Positions 19,211 to 28,020 are shown, counted from the first letter of the stretch. The stretch: DNA of 64,000 nt from Achromobacter veterisilvae (GCF_900496975.1 NZ_UFQC01000003.1:124001-188000), one strand, 5' to 3'. The notes: generated from the sequence alone by a model not told the origin. A program made the numbers and translations.

Positions 19211-20500
19211 TCACGCCACCATGTCGACCAGCAGGTAGCCGTCCAGCGCCATGATGCATGCCGTCGCCGCCATCGCGGCCCAGGCCCAGGCGCCGCGCAG
19301 GGCGTAGCGCCCCATCAGGTCCTTGCGCCGGGCCAGCGCCACCAGCGGGCCCAGCGCGAAAGGCAGGGCCAGGCTCAGGATCACCTGGCTCAGCACCAGC
19401 AGCCCGTCCGGATCCTGGCCGCCCGTGAAAGCCAGCAGGGCCGCGGCCGCGCCGCCCGCGGCCACGCGCGTGGCCAGCGCGCGCCGGCGGTCGGACCAGC
19501 CGTGGCCGACCTGGAACCCGTTGGACAGGATGCGGCCGGCCAGCACGCCGGTGAGGGTGGAGCTTTGCCCCGCGGCGTACAGCGCCACCGCGAACACGAC
19601 GGCCGCGCCGACGCCCAGCGTGCGGCCGATCACCGCGTGCGCGTCGTCCAGGCTGGACACCATCATGCCGGCGCCCGACAGGGACGCCGCGGCCACGATC
19701 ATGATGGCCGCGTTGATCAGCATGGCCACGCCCAGCGACACGACGGTGTCGTTGCGCGCCACGCGCATGGCGAGGCCGCGCGCGGCCGGCGGCAGTTGCT
19801 GCGCGCGCTGCGCGAGCGTGCCGGAATGCAGGTACAGATTGTGCGGCATGAGGGTGGCGCCCAGGATGCCCAGCGCGATCAGGAAGCCTTGCGGATCGCG
19901 CAGCGCATGGCCGGTCCGGGCGACGCCGTGCGCCACTTCGGTCCAGGCCGGGTTGGCCTTGAACAGCAGGAACACGAACGACATCGCCACGACCGCCAGC
20001 AGGACGGCGATGACGCGCTCGTGCCGGTCGGCGTTGCCGCGCGCGAGCGCCAGCACCGCGAAGGTGCCGACGCCGGTGACGGCGACGCCGGCGATCAGCG
20101 GCAGGCCGAAGAGCAGCCGCAAGGCGATGGCGCCGCCCACGAGTTCGGCCAGGGCCGTGGCGAGAATGGCGGCTTCGCCGGCCAGCCAGGCGGCCCGGGA
20201 CAGGCGCGGGGAGAGATGGCGGGCCGTCAGCGTGGCCAGGTCCTGGCCGGTGGCGAGCGCCAGGCGCGACACCAGGATCTGGAAGCCCAGCGCCAGGACG
20301 GCGGACACGATGACGACCATCAGCAGGCCGTAGCCGAAGCCGCTGCCGCCCGCAATGTCCGTGGCCCAGTTGCCCGGGTCGATGTATCCCACGGCCACCA
20401 GGATGCCGGATCCGATCATGCGGCGCAGGTTGGCCGACACCTGGACGTCTTGCGCCAGGACGGCCTTGCCGCCCGATATCGCGTAGATGAAACGGGTCAT
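19211..20500 (-). CDS. mntH: NRAMP-family Mn2+/divalent metal:H+ symporter
   Basis: A 429-residue protein with about 11 hydrophobic segments. The metal-binding motif of helix 1 is present (GYIDPGNWATDIAGG), as is the helix 6 motif MPHNLYLHS, the two sites that coordinate the metal in NRAMP proteins. It imports Mn2+, or Fe2+ in some species, with protons. A Fur-like inverted repeat lies 11-29 nt upstream of the start codon, so iron- or manganese-responsive repression is likely. The osmC gene lies upstream on the same strand, 131 nt away. Confidence 0.92.
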   Translation of the reverse strand: MTRFIYAISGGKAVLAQDVQVSANLRRMIGSGILVAVGYIDPGNWATDIAGGSGFGYGLLMVVIVSAVLALGFQILVSRLALATGQDLATLTARHLSPRLSRAAWLAGEAAILATALAELVGGAIALRLLFGLPLIAGVAVTGVGTFAVLALARGNADRHERVIAVLLAVVAMSFVFLLFKANPAWTEVAHGVARTGHALRDPQGFLIALGILGATLMPHNLYLHSGTLAQRAQQLPPAARGLAMRVARNDTVVSLGVAMLINAAIMIVAAASLSGAGMMVSSLDDAHAVIGRTLGVGAAVVFAVALYAAGQSSTLTGVLAGRILSNGFQVGHGWSDRRRALATRVAAGGAAAALLAFTGGQDPDGLLVLSQVILSLALPFALGPLVALARRKDLMGRYALRGAWAWAAMAATACIMALDGYLLVDMVA

Positions 20501-20510
20501 GATCGCTCCT

Positions 20511-20529
20511 GATAACGATTCTCATTATC
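20511..20529 (-). promoter_or_regulatory. Fur/Mur-like box upstream of mntH
   Basis: GATAACGATTCTCATTATC matches the classical 19-bp Fur consensus GATAATGATAATCATTATC at 16 of 19 positions and lies just before the mntH start. A Fur-family repressor (Fur, or a manganese-responsive Mur-type one) is the expected binder. Confidence 0.7.
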
Positions 20530-20631
20530 TGGAAGCGGCCACCGGCCGTCAAATTGATTTTGGGCAAGCAGGGGATAGGGCGGCCCAATGGCGCCGCCCC
20601 GGCGGGACGGGCCACGGGCCATGCGGCGGGG

Positions 20632-21057
20632 TCAGGACTTGAGCTTGGCGTCCATGGAAATCCTGGCGTTGAGCACCTTGGACACGGGGCAGCCCTTTTC
20701 CGCCTTGCGGGCGGCATCCTCGAAGGCCTGGGCGCTGGCGCCCGGAATGACGGCTTCGACGGTCAGGTGGACGGCCGTGATGGAAAAGCCGTCGTCCACC
20801 TTGTCCAGCGTGACTTCGGCCTTGGTGTCCAGGCTTTGGGCGACCATGCCCGCTTCGGCCAGGATGTTGGACAGCGCCATGGTGAAGCAGCCGGCATGGG
20901 CCGCGCCCAGCAGTTCCTCGGGGTTGGTGCCGGGCGTGTCGCCGAAGCGGGTGTTGAAACCGTAGGGCTGGTCCTTGAGCGCGCCGCTTTGCGTGGAGAT
21001 CGTGCCTTTGCCGGTCTTCAGGTCGCCCGACCAGGCGGCGGTTGCGGTTTTCTTCAT
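20632..21057 (-). CDS. osmC: OsmC-family peroxiredoxin
   Basis: A 141-residue thiol peroxidase that reduces organic hydroperoxides. The two active Cys are Cys57 (GAAHAGCFTMAL) and Cys123 (KGCPVSKVL). The N-terminal KTATAAWSGDLKTGKGTIST matches OsmC rather than Ohr, and the length fits. Its neighbour mntH also serves oxidative-stress defence. It has its own upstream region (247 nt) shared divergently with an amino-acid binding-protein gene. Confidence 0.9.
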   Translation of the reverse strand: MKKTATAAWSGDLKTGKGTISTQSGALKDQPYGFNTRFGDTPGTNPEELLGAAHAGCFTMALSNILAEAGMVAQSLDTKAEVTLDKVDDGFSITAVHLTVEAVIPGASAQAFEDAARKAEKGCPVSKVLNARISMDAKLKS

Positions 21058-21304
21058 GCGTGACTCCTGTAAAGGGGCCGCGCCCGTCGCGAGCGCGTCC
21101 GGTGGTGGGAGCGGGCCGCCGGCGGGCGGCGCGCGTTGCCTGGGGTGGCATCATCGATGATACGGCGGGCGCGGGCCCGCGACGCGGAAACCGCCCTTGC
21201 GCAACGGCAAGCCGATGTAACGGCGCAAGCGGGCACGCGGCGGGCTTCGCCGCACATCAGGCAAAATAGAAGCATCCTCTTCAAACCTCCTGAGAACCGC
21301 AGTC

Positions 21305-22459
21305 ATGTCTCTCGATCTACTCCGCTGCGCCTGCGCCGTCGCGCTGGCCGTTCCCCTCTTTTCCGCCCAGGCCGAGGTCGTCATCGGCGTGGACGTGTCC
21401 ACCACCGGCCCGGCCGCCGCGATTGGCATCCAGACCAACAACGCGATCCGCCTGTGGCCCGCCACGCTGGGCGGCGAACCGGCGCGCTACGTGGTGCTGG
21501 ACGACGCCACGGACGTCAGCCGGGCGGTGAAGAACCTGCGCAAGCTGACCTCGGAAGACAAGGTCGACGCGATCGTGGGCCCCAATACCACGGCGGCGGC
21601 GCTGGCGGGCCTGGACGTGCTGGCCGAAACCGGCACGCCGATGATCGCGCTGGCGGCCTCCAGCGTCATCGTCGAGCCGCTGTCGGATCCGAAGCGCGCC
21701 TGGGCGTTCAAGATGCCGCAGAACGATTCGCTGATGGCCACCGTCCTGGTCGACGACATGAAGAAGAAGGGCCTGAAGAACGTGGCCTTCATCGGTTTCG
21801 CGGATTCCTATGGCGATAGCTGGTGGAAGGAGTTCAACGCCGCGGCCGGATCCGACCTGAAGATCGTGGCCCAGGAGCGCTTCCAGCGCACCGACGCTTC
21901 GGTGGTGGGGCAGGCGCTGAAGATCATCGCCGCCAAGCCGGATGCCGTGCTGATCGCCGGCGCGGGCACGCCTTCGGCCCTGCCGCAAAAGACGCTGCTG
22001 GAGCGCGGCTACACCGGCGCCATCTACCAGACCCACGGCATCGGCACGCTGGAGTTCCTGCAGGTCGGCGGCGCGGACGTGGAAGGCACCCTGTTCCCGA
22101 CCGGCCCCGGCGTGGTGGCCCGCGAACTGCCGGACGACAACCCCGTCAAGAAGGTGGCGGTGGCGTTCGCCGACAAATACGAAGCCCAGTATGGCGCCCA
22201 TACGCTGACGCAATTCGCGGGCGACGCCTACGGGGCCTGGATGCTGCTGGATTCGGCCGTGGCCCGGGCGCTGAAGACGGGCGCCAAGCCGGGCACGCCG
22301 GCGTTCCGCGCGGCGCTGCGCGACGCGCTGGAAAACACCCGCGACCTGATCGTGCCCAATGGGGTGCTGAACATCTCCAAGGACGACCACCAGGGCTTCG
22401 ACGAGCGCGCCCGGGTCATGGGCGTGGTCAGGAATGGCCGGTTCTCGTACGCGCAATAA
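21305..22459 (+). CDS. Branched-chain amino-acid-type ABC transporter substrate-binding protein (orphan)
   Basis: A 384-residue Type I periplasmic binding protein (Peripla_BP_6). A signal peptide of about 24 residues ends in FSAQA and is followed by EVVIGVDVSTTGPAAAIG. KVDAIVGPNTTAAALAGLDVLAE and GFADSYGDSWWKEFNAAA are typical of the family. No permease or ATPase genes of the same system are adjacent; a strong terminator follows, so it is a stand-alone gene that may feed a shared LivHMGF transporter. Ligand unknown; aromatic or branched-chain acids are common for this group. Confidence 0.88.
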   Translation: MSLDLLRCACAVALAVPLFSAQAEVVIGVDVSTTGPAAAIGIQTNNAIRLWPATLGGEPARYVVLDDATDVSRAVKNLRKLTSEDKVDAIVGPNTTAAALAGLDVLAETGTPMIALAASSVIVEPLSDPKRAWAFKMPQNDSLMATVLVDDMKKKGLKNVAFIGFADSYGDSWWKEFNAAAGSDLKIVAQERFQRTDASVVGQALKIIAAKPDAVLIAGAGTPSALPQKTLLERGYTGAIYQTHGIGTLEFLQVGGADVEGTLFPTGPGVVARELPDDNPVKKVAVAFADKYEAQYGAHTLTQFAGDAYGAWMLLDSAVARALKTGAKPGTPAFRAALRDALENTRDLIVPNGVLNISKDDHQGFDERARVMGVVRNGRFSYAQ

Positions 22460-22532
22460 CCGCAAAGGGGCGGGCGTCATGGGCGCCAACCGTTGGTAAC
22501 GTGTCCTAACGCCCCATAGGGCGGGGCGATGG

Positions 22533-22559
22533 AAAAGCAGGCCGCGGCCTGCTTTTTTT
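22533..22559 (+). terminator. Intrinsic terminator after the orphan binding protein
   Basis: Perfect 11-bp arms AAAAGCAGGCC / GGCCTGCTTTT with a GC turn, extended by further T residues. It insulates the ehu-like operon from upstream transcription. Confidence 0.85.
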
Positions 22560-22580
22560 CGATCATATTATTAGTGTAGA

Positions 22581-22602
22581 AATGATTTATTGTCGTATCA
22601 TT
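22581..22602. promoter_or_regulatory. AT-rich promoter region with AATGAT/ATCATT inverted repeat before ehuB-like gene
   Basis: Six-bp arms with a 10-nt spacer occur in the only strongly AT-rich stretch near the operon, about 47 nt before the ehuB start. A regulator site or promoter is plausible. The match is short, so confidence is low. Confidence 0.3.
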
Positions 22603-22648
22603 TTTGGTGAAGCCATGTACCTAGAAATAAATTAGGGAGAAATCACCC

Positions 22649-23572
22649 ATGAACCCATCCTCGACCTCGATCCGATCCCGGCGATTCCTGCTGGCCTTGA
22701 GCCTGGGCGTGCTGGCCGCGTGTTCCGATTCGGGATCCGACAAGCCCGCCCCGGCCGCGGCGAACGCGCCGCCGGGCGGCTCCACCCTGGAAGCCGCCAA
22801 GGCGGCCGGCAAGATACGCATCGGCTACGCCAACGAGGCTCCCTTCGCCTACATGGACAGCAAGGAAGCGAAGGTCACGGGCGAATCCGTCGAGATCGCC
22901 CGCGTGGTGCTCGAGCGCATGGGCATCGGCGAGGTGGAGGGCGTCCTGACCGAGTTCGGGTCGCTGATCCCGGGCTTGCAGGCCAAGCGTTTCGACATCA
23001 TCGCGGCGGGCATGTACGTCACTCCCGAACGCTGCCAGCAAGTGGCGTTCTCCGACCCCACCTATGGCGTGGGCCAATCCTTCCTGGTCAAGCAGGGCAA
23101 TCCCAAGAACCTGCACAGCTACGAAGACGTAGTGAAGAATCCCGACGCCAGGCTGGGCGTGGTGGTGGGCGCCATCGAGGCCGAGTATGCCTCCAAGTCC
23201 AACGTGCCGCCCGGCCAGGTGGTGGTGTTTCCGGACGCGGTCAGCGCTTTGTCCGGCGTGCAGGCCGGGCGCGCCGACGCCTACGCGGCCACCGCGCTCA
23301 CGGTCAACGACCTGATGGGCAAGACCAGCGCGGGCAGCGACCTGGAGAAGGCCGAGCCGTTCAAGGATCCCGTCATCGACGGCAAGGACGTGCGCGGCTA
23401 CGGCGCCTATGCGTTCCGCGCCGACGACAAGGCCTTCGCCGAAGCCTTCAACGCCGAACTCGCCAAGTTCGTCGGCACCGAAGAGCACCAGAAACTGGTG
23501 GCGCCTTTCGGCTTCACGCCGCAGGAGCTGCCCAAGGGAGTCACCGCGGCCCAGTTGTGCGCCGGCCAGTAA
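22649..23572 (+). CDS. ehuB: Polar amino-acid ABC transporter substrate-binding lipoprotein, EhuB-like
   Basis: A 307-residue solute-binding protein (SBP_bac_3). The N-terminus is a lipoprotein signal (LALSLGVLAAC, lipid Cys at about 25). The mature part has IRIGYANEAPFAYMD and RFDIIAAGMYVTPERCQQVA, which closely match EhuB of ectoine/hydroxyectoine uptake systems. The next three genes complete an Ehu-type transporter in the order B-C-D-A. No ectoine catabolic genes follow, so another polar amino-acid-like ligand is possible. A GGGAGAA ribosome-binding site precedes the ATG. Confidence 0.82.
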   Translation: MNPSSTSIRSRRFLLALSLGVLAACSDSGSDKPAPAAANAPPGGSTLEAAKAAGKIRIGYANEAPFAYMDSKEAKVTGESVEIARVVLERMGIGEVEGVLTEFGSLIPGLQAKRFDIIAAGMYVTPERCQQVAFSDPTYGVGQSFLVKQGNPKNLHSYEDVVKNPDARLGVVVGAIEAEYASKSNVPPGQVVVFPDAVSALSGVQAGRADAYAATALTVNDLMGKTSAGSDLEKAEPFKDPVIDGKDVRGYGAYAFRADDKAFAEAFNAELAKFVGTEEHQKLVAPFGFTPQELPKGVTAAQLCAGQ

Positions 23573-23582
23573 GGGGGCGCCG

Positions 23583-24236
23583 ATGCAGTTGATATCCGAG
23601 CATTTCGCCGAACTGGCGCCGCCGCTGCTCGAAGGCCTGGGCGTCACGCTGCAGGTCATGGCGGGCGCGGTGGTGCTGGCCGTTCCGCTGGCGCTGACGG
23701 CGGGCATCTGCCGCCTGTCGGCGCTGCGCCCCTTGCGCTGGATCGCGTCGGTCTATGTGGAGGTGTTCCGGGGCACGTCGGCGCTGGTGCAGCTTTTCTG
23801 GTTCTATTTCGTGCTGCCGCTGTTCGGCGTGCAGTTGCCGGCCATGCTGGTGGGCATCGTGGTGCTGGCGCTGAACGCGGGGGCCTACGGCGCCGAAGTG
23901 GTGCGCGGCGCGATCCGCGCGGTGCCGCCGGGCCAGCGCGAAGCGGGCGTCGCCCTGAACCTGACGCGCGGGCAGATCATGCGCCGCATCGTCGTGCCGC
24001 AGGCCGTGCCCGCCATGCTGCCGCCAGCCGGCAACCTGCTGATCGAACTGTTGAAGAACACCGCGCTGGTGTCGCTGGTCACCATCACCGACCTGACATT
24101 CCGGGGCCAGTTGCTGCGCAGCGAAACCCTGCGCACCACCGAGATCTTCACCTTGATGCTGCTGCTGTACTTCGCGGTGGCCTTGCTGATCACGGCCGGG
24201 GTGCGCCTGCTGGAGCGGAGGGTCCGGGTCCGATGA
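23583..24236 (+). CDS. ehuC: Polar amino-acid ABC transporter permease, EhuC-like
   Basis: A 217-residue His/Glu/Gln/Arg-type permease with five hydrophobic segments. The FRGTSALVQLFWFYFVLPLF segment is the characteristic first half of the family motif, and YGAEVVRGAIRAVPPGQREA is the EAA loop that contacts the ATPase. The ATG at 23583 is used because it lies 11 nt after the ehuB stop and begins at the family's usual N-terminus; longer upstream frames overlap ehuB. It overlaps ehuD by ATGA. Confidence 0.85.
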   Translation: MQLISEHFAELAPPLLEGLGVTLQVMAGAVVLAVPLALTAGICRLSALRPLRWIASVYVEVFRGTSALVQLFWFYFVLPLFGVQLPAMLVGIVVLALNAGAYGAEVVRGAIRAVPPGQREAGVALNLTRGQIMRRIVVPQAVPAMLPPAGNLLIELLKNTALVSLVTITDLTFRGQLLRSETLRTTEIFTLMLLLYFAVALLITAGVRLLERRVRVR

Positions 24237-24904
24237 CACCGATATTCGATTGGTCTTTCGCCCTGGAAATCCTGCCCACGCTGGGCTCCGCGCTGATCGT
24301 CACCATCCAGGCCACGCTGCTGGGCATGCTGGTGGCCGTCACGCTGGGCCTGGTGCTGGCGATGCTGCGGCGTTCGCGGCTGCGCATCGTGTCGCTGCCC
24401 GTCGCCTTCGTGATCGAGTTCGTGCGCAGCACCCCCTTGCTGGTGCAGATGTATTTCCTGTTCTACGTCCTGCCGCTGAGCGGCGTGAGGATGTCGCCGC
24501 TGGCGACCGGCATCGTCGCGCTGGGCCTGCACTATGCGACCTACTGCGCGGAGGTCTACCGCGCCGGCATCGAGGCGGTGCCGCGCGGCCAATGGGAAGC
24601 CGCCACCGCCCTGAACCTGTCGCGCTGGCGCACGGCGGCCGACGTGGTGCTGCCGCAGGCCATCCCGCCCGTGGTGCCGGCGCTGGGCAATTACCTGGTC
24701 GCCATGTTCAAGGACACCCCGCTGCTGTCCGCGATCACCGTGGTGGAACTGCTGCAGCAAAGCAAGATGATCGGGTCCGCGACGTTCCGGTACACCGAGC
24801 CCCTGACCCTGGTGGGCCTGCTGTTCCTGGCCCTGAGCCTGGTGGCCGCATGGGGCGTGCGCGGCCTGGAGGCCCGCCTGCAACGATATGGAGGAAAGCG
24901 ATGA
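24233..24904 (+). CDS. ehuD: Polar amino-acid ABC transporter permease, EhuD-like
   Basis: The second permease, 223 residues, five hydrophobic segments. FVRSTPLLVQMYFLFYVLPL and the EAA loop YCAEVYRAGIEAVPRGQWEA fit the EhuD/GlnP group. It begins MTPIFDWSFALEILPTL, which is close to the EhuD start. Coupled by 4-nt overlaps to ehuC and ehuA. It forms a heterodimeric channel with EhuC. Confidence 0.85.
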   Translation: MTPIFDWSFALEILPTLGSALIVTIQATLLGMLVAVTLGLVLAMLRRSRLRIVSLPVAFVIEFVRSTPLLVQMYFLFYVLPLSGVRMSPLATGIVALGLHYATYCAEVYRAGIEAVPRGQWEAATALNLSRWRTAADVVLPQAIPPVVPALGNYLVAMFKDTPLLSAITVVELLQQSKMIGSATFRYTEPLTLVGLLFLALSLVAAWGVRGLEARLQRYGGKR

Positions 24905-25671
24905 GTGCCAGCGTAAGCATCAAGAACCTGCGCAAGCAGTACGGAGATCTGGAGGTGCTGCGCGGCATCGACCTGGAGATACCCGCCGGCCAGACGGTGG
25001 CCGTGATCGGGCCCTCGGGCTCGGGCAAGTCCACCTTGCTGCGGGTGCTGATGACGCTGGACCGGCCCAGCAGCGGCGACATCGAGATCGACGGCGTGCC
25101 GATGTGGACGGACGCCCGGGGCCGGCCCGCCGGCTCCAATTCGGAGCACCTGCGCAAGGTGCGCGGCAAGATCGGCATGGTGTTCCAGCACTTCAACCTG
25201 TTCCCGCACATGACGGCGCTGGGCAACGCCATGGAAGCGCCGCTGCGCGTGCTGGGCATGTCTCGCGCCGAGGCCCGCGAACGGGCCGTGGAGTATCTGG
25301 AGATGGTCGGCCTGGGCGACAAGCTGGACGTCTATCCCGCGCAATTGTCCGGCGGGCAGAAACAGCGCGTGGGCATCGCGCGGGCGCTGGCCATGTGCCC
25401 CGGCATCATGCTGTTCGACGAGGTGACCTCGGCGCTGGATCCGGAACTGGTGGGCGGGATCCTGCAGATCCTGCGCGACCTGTCGGCCCGCCGCAGCATG
25501 ACGATGATCATCGTGACCCACCAGATGAAGTTCGCCGAGCGCAGCTCGGACCGCACCCTGTTCTTCGACCAAGGCAACATCGTCGAGGACGCGGAATCGT
25601 CCGTGCTGTTCAGCCAGCCCCGGGAGGCGCGCACGCGCCAGTTCCTGGACTCCGTGATCGAAGGCCAGTAG
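24901..25671 (+). CDS. ehuA: Polar amino-acid ABC transporter ATP-binding protein, EhuA-like
   Basis: A 256-residue ABC ATPase. Walker A is GPSGSGKSTLLR, the signature is LSGGQKQRVGIARAL, Walker B is IMLFDEVTSALDPE, and the switch His lies in IIVTHQMKFAE. This is the GlnQ/HisP group. The SNSEHLRKVRGKIGMVFQHF segment is shared with EhuA proteins. Start overlaps the ehuD stop by ATGA. Last gene of the transporter operon; 107 nt separate it from the flavin oxidoreductase gene, which may or may not be cotranscribed. Confidence 0.87.
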   Translation: MSASVSIKNLRKQYGDLEVLRGIDLEIPAGQTVAVIGPSGSGKSTLLRVLMTLDRPSSGDIEIDGVPMWTDARGRPAGSNSEHLRKVRGKIGMVFQHFNLFPHMTALGNAMEAPLRVLGMSRAEARERAVEYLEMVGLGDKLDVYPAQLSGGQKQRVGIARALAMCPGIMLFDEVTSALDPELVGGILQILRDLSARRSMTMIIVTHQMKFAERSSDRTLFFDQGNIVEDAESSVLFSQPREARTRQFLDSVIEGQ

Positions 25672-25748
25672 GCCCCCGGCCCCGGGCCGGGTTTGACCCT
25701 GCCGCCGCGCCGGGATTCGCGCTGCGCGCGCGGCGCGGGCGCTATGCT

Positions 25749-25765
25749 GTGGCATCCAATGCCAC
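25749..25765. promoter_or_regulatory. Small perfect hairpin just upstream of the OYE ribosome-binding site
   Basis: GTGGCAT-CCA-ATGCCAC is followed directly by GGAGG, the ribosome-binding site of the flavin oxidoreductase. It could be an operator or an RNA hairpin next to the Shine-Dalgarno sequence. Confidence 0.35.
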
Positions 25766-25778
25766 GGAGGCTTCCAGC

Positions 25779-26891
25779 ATGACCCATCTATTCAGTCCCA
25801 CCTCGATCGGCAACCTCGAACTGGCCAACCGCATCGTCATCGCGCCCATGTGCGAATACTCGGCGGAAGAAGGCCGGGCCACCGATTGGCACATGATCCA
25901 CCTGGGGCATCTGGCGTTGTCGGGCGCCGCGCTGCTGTTCGTCGAGGCCACGGCGGTGGAGCCGGACGGCAGGATCTCGCCGGGCGACCTCGGCCTGTGG
26001 TCCGACGACACCGAAAGCGCGCTGGGCCGGGTCGTGGACGCCGTGCGCCGCTATTCGCCCATCAAGCTGGGCATCCAGCTTGGCCATGCCGGCCGCAAGG
26101 CGTCCAGCGCCGAGCCCTGGAACGGCGGCCAACTGGTGCCGGCCAGCGAAGGCGGCTGGCAGGGCTGGGCGCCTTCGGCCGTGCCGCACAACGCCTCCGA
26201 ACCCCCGCCCCATGCGCTGGACGCGGCGGGCCTGGCGCGCGTGCGCGACGCCTTCGCCGACAGCGCCCGCCGCGCGGTCCGCCTGGGCTTCGACGCGATC
26301 GAACTGCACGCCGCGCACGGTTATCTGCTGCACCAGTTCCTGTCGCCGCTGGCGAACCGGCGCGACGACGCCTATGGCGGGTCGCTGGAGAACCGCATGC
26401 GCTTCCCGCTGGAAGTGTTCCAGGCGCTGCGCGAGGCCGTCCCGCCGTCGGTGGCGCTGGGCGTGCGCGTGTCCGCCACCGACTGGGTCGACGGCGGCTG
26501 GGACCTGGCGCAGACGCTGGTCTTCGCGCAGGCCTTGAAGGACCGCGGCTGTGAATTCATCGACGTCTCCAGCGGCGGCGTATCGTCGCAGCAGAAGATT
26601 CCCGTCGGGCCGAATTACCAGGTGCCCTTCGCCGACGAGATCAAGCGCAAGGTGGGCATGCCCACGATCGCCGTGGGCCTGATCACCGAGCCGCAACAGG
26701 CCGAGGACATCCTGGCCCGCGGCGAGGCCGACATGGTCGCGCTGGCCCGCGGCATGCTGTACGACCCCCGCTGGCCGTGGCACGCCGCGGCGCAACTGGG
26801 CGGGCAGGTCGCCGCGCCGCGCCAGTACTGGCGCTCGCAGCCGCGCGAGCACAAGGCGCTGTTCGGCGAAACGCGCTTCGGGCAGCGCTAG
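25779..26891 (+). CDS. NADH:flavin oxidoreductase, Old Yellow Enzyme family (YqjM/thermophilic-like class)
   Basis: A 370-residue FMN-dependent ene-reductase. NRIVIAPMCEYSAEEGRATD carries the Cys (about residue 26) that tunes the flavin in the YqjM class. HAGRKASS, HAAHGYLLHQFLSPLANRRDD and the C-terminal ADMVALARGMLYDPRWPWHAA are FMN and substrate-binding motifs; the His-Ala-Ala-His pattern binds the substrate carbonyl. The ATG at 25779 follows a GGAGG site. Reduces activated C=C bonds of enals, enones or xenobiotics; the natural substrate is unknown. Confidence 0.93.
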   Translation: MTHLFSPTSIGNLELANRIVIAPMCEYSAEEGRATDWHMIHLGHLALSGAALLFVEATAVEPDGRISPGDLGLWSDDTESALGRVVDAVRRYSPIKLGIQLGHAGRKASSAEPWNGGQLVPASEGGWQGWAPSAVPHNASEPPPHALDAAGLARVRDAFADSARRAVRLGFDAIELHAAHGYLLHQFLSPLANRRDDAYGGSLENRMRFPLEVFQALREAVPPSVALGVRVSATDWVDGGWDLAQTLVFAQALKDRGCEFIDVSSGGVSSQQKIPVGPNYQVPFADEIKRKVGMPTIAVGLITEPQQAEDILARGEADMVALARGMLYDPRWPWHAAAQLGGQVAAPRQYWRSQPREHKALFGETRFGQR

Positions 26892-26916
26892 GCGCGGCCG
26901 GCTAGGCGCGGCCGGC

Positions 26917-28020
26917 TTAGGCGCGGCCGGGCCGCGCGCCCTCGTAGGCGTCCTGCAATAGCGCCCGCAGTGCCGCGCGTTCCAGCGGGCGGGGGTTGGG
27001 GTAGGGCGTCTGCAAGGCGATGTCGCAGGCCCGGTCCAGGTCTTCCTCCCGCATGCCGATCTCGCGCAGGGCGGTGGGCGCGCCCAGCGATTTGGCGAGG
27101 TCGAACACGCCTTCGGGGGCGTCTGCCGCGCCCAGCGCCGCGGCGACGCGCTCCAACGCCCGCGGCGCGGCGGGCGCGTTGTAGGCCAGGGCTTGCGGCA
27201 GCACCACGGTATGCACTTCGGCGTGCGGCAGGTTGAAGCTGCCGCCCAGCGTGTGGCAGAGCTTGTGGTGCAGGGCCATGCCGACGCTGCCCAGCACGGT
27301 GCCGCAGAGCCAGGCGCCGTAGAGCGCGTCGCCGCGCGCCGATCGCAGCGCGTCGCCGTCGGCGCCGCCCGCGATGACGGGCAGGGCGCGCGCCAGCGCC
27401 CGGATGCCTTCCTGGGCCATCAGATCCATGACCGGATTGCCGTCGCGCGCGTACAGCCCCTCGGCGGCGTGGGCGATGGCGTTGATGCCGCTGGTCACGC
27501 TCATGGCCGCCGGCAGGGCCAGGCTCAGTTCCGGGTCGTAGACCACGCTGCGCGGCAGCACCCGGTCGTCCTTGCCCGTTTTCTTGAGGCCCGCCTCGGT
27601 GATGCCGTAGATCGGCGTCATCTCGGAACCCGCGTAGGTGGTGGGCACCGCGATGATGGGCAGGCCGGAATCGAGCGCGATGGCCTTGCCCAGGCCGATG
27701 GTGGAGCCGCCGCCCACGGCCACGGCGCAGTCCGCGCCGAGTTCGCTGGCGGCCTGCCGGGCCTGGCGGGCGGTCTCGATGGGCACGTGCATCACGGCCT
27801 GGTCGAAGATGCCGGCCACCCGGGGGGCGCCCAGCAGCGCGGCGGCCTGTTCCGCCTGCGCGCGCTGTTGCGGCGTGCACAGCACCAGCGCGCGCTTCAG
27901 GCCCAGCGCGTCCAGCTCGGCCGCCAGGCCGCGCAGGCTGCCGGGGCCGAAGACCACGCGCTGCGCGCGGCTGGCGTAGACGAAGGGAGGCACGGCGTTC
28001 GGGTAGGGCAGGCCGGTCAT
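26917..28020 (-). CDS. Maleylacetate reductase (iron-containing alcohol dehydrogenase family)
   Basis: A 367-residue NAD(P)H-dependent enzyme that reduces maleylacetate to 3-oxoadipate, the last specific step after ring cleavage of hydroxyquinol or chlorocatechols. AVGGGSTIGLGKAIAL is the nucleotide-binding part. The metal-site region shows the His motifs AIAHAAEGLYA and GMALHHKLCHTLGG followed by FNLPHAEVHTVVLP, which match maleylacetate reductases more than other Fe-ADHs. Its ATG overlaps the stop of the upstream Bug gene (ATGA), so the two form one operon. No ring-cleavage dioxygenase is in the window. Confidence 0.88.
   Translation of the reverse strand: MTGLPYPNAVPPFVYASRAQRVVFGPGSLRGLAAELDALGLKRALVLCTPQQRAQAEQAAALLGAPRVAGIFDQAVMHVPIETARQARQAASELGADCAVAVGGGSTIGLGKAIALDSGLPIIAVPTTYAGSEMTPIYGITEAGLKKTGKDDRVLPRSVVYDPELSLALPAAMSVTSGINAIAHAAEGLYARDGNPVMDLMAQEGIRALARALPVIAGGADGDALRSARGDALYGAWLCGTVLGSVGMALHHKLCHTLGGSFNLPHAEVHTVVLPQALAYNAPAAPRALERVAAALGAADAPEGVFDLAKSLGAPTALREIGMREEDLDRACDIALQTPYPNPRPLERAALRALLQDAYEGARPGRA

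Noticed and set aside
26890..26940. Three short tandem copies of a GCGCGGCCGGCTTAG-like unit at the convergent OYE/maleylacetate reductase ends
   Set aside because: Short local slippage repeat of about 15 nt; it only duplicates sequence around the two stop codons and shows no further structure.
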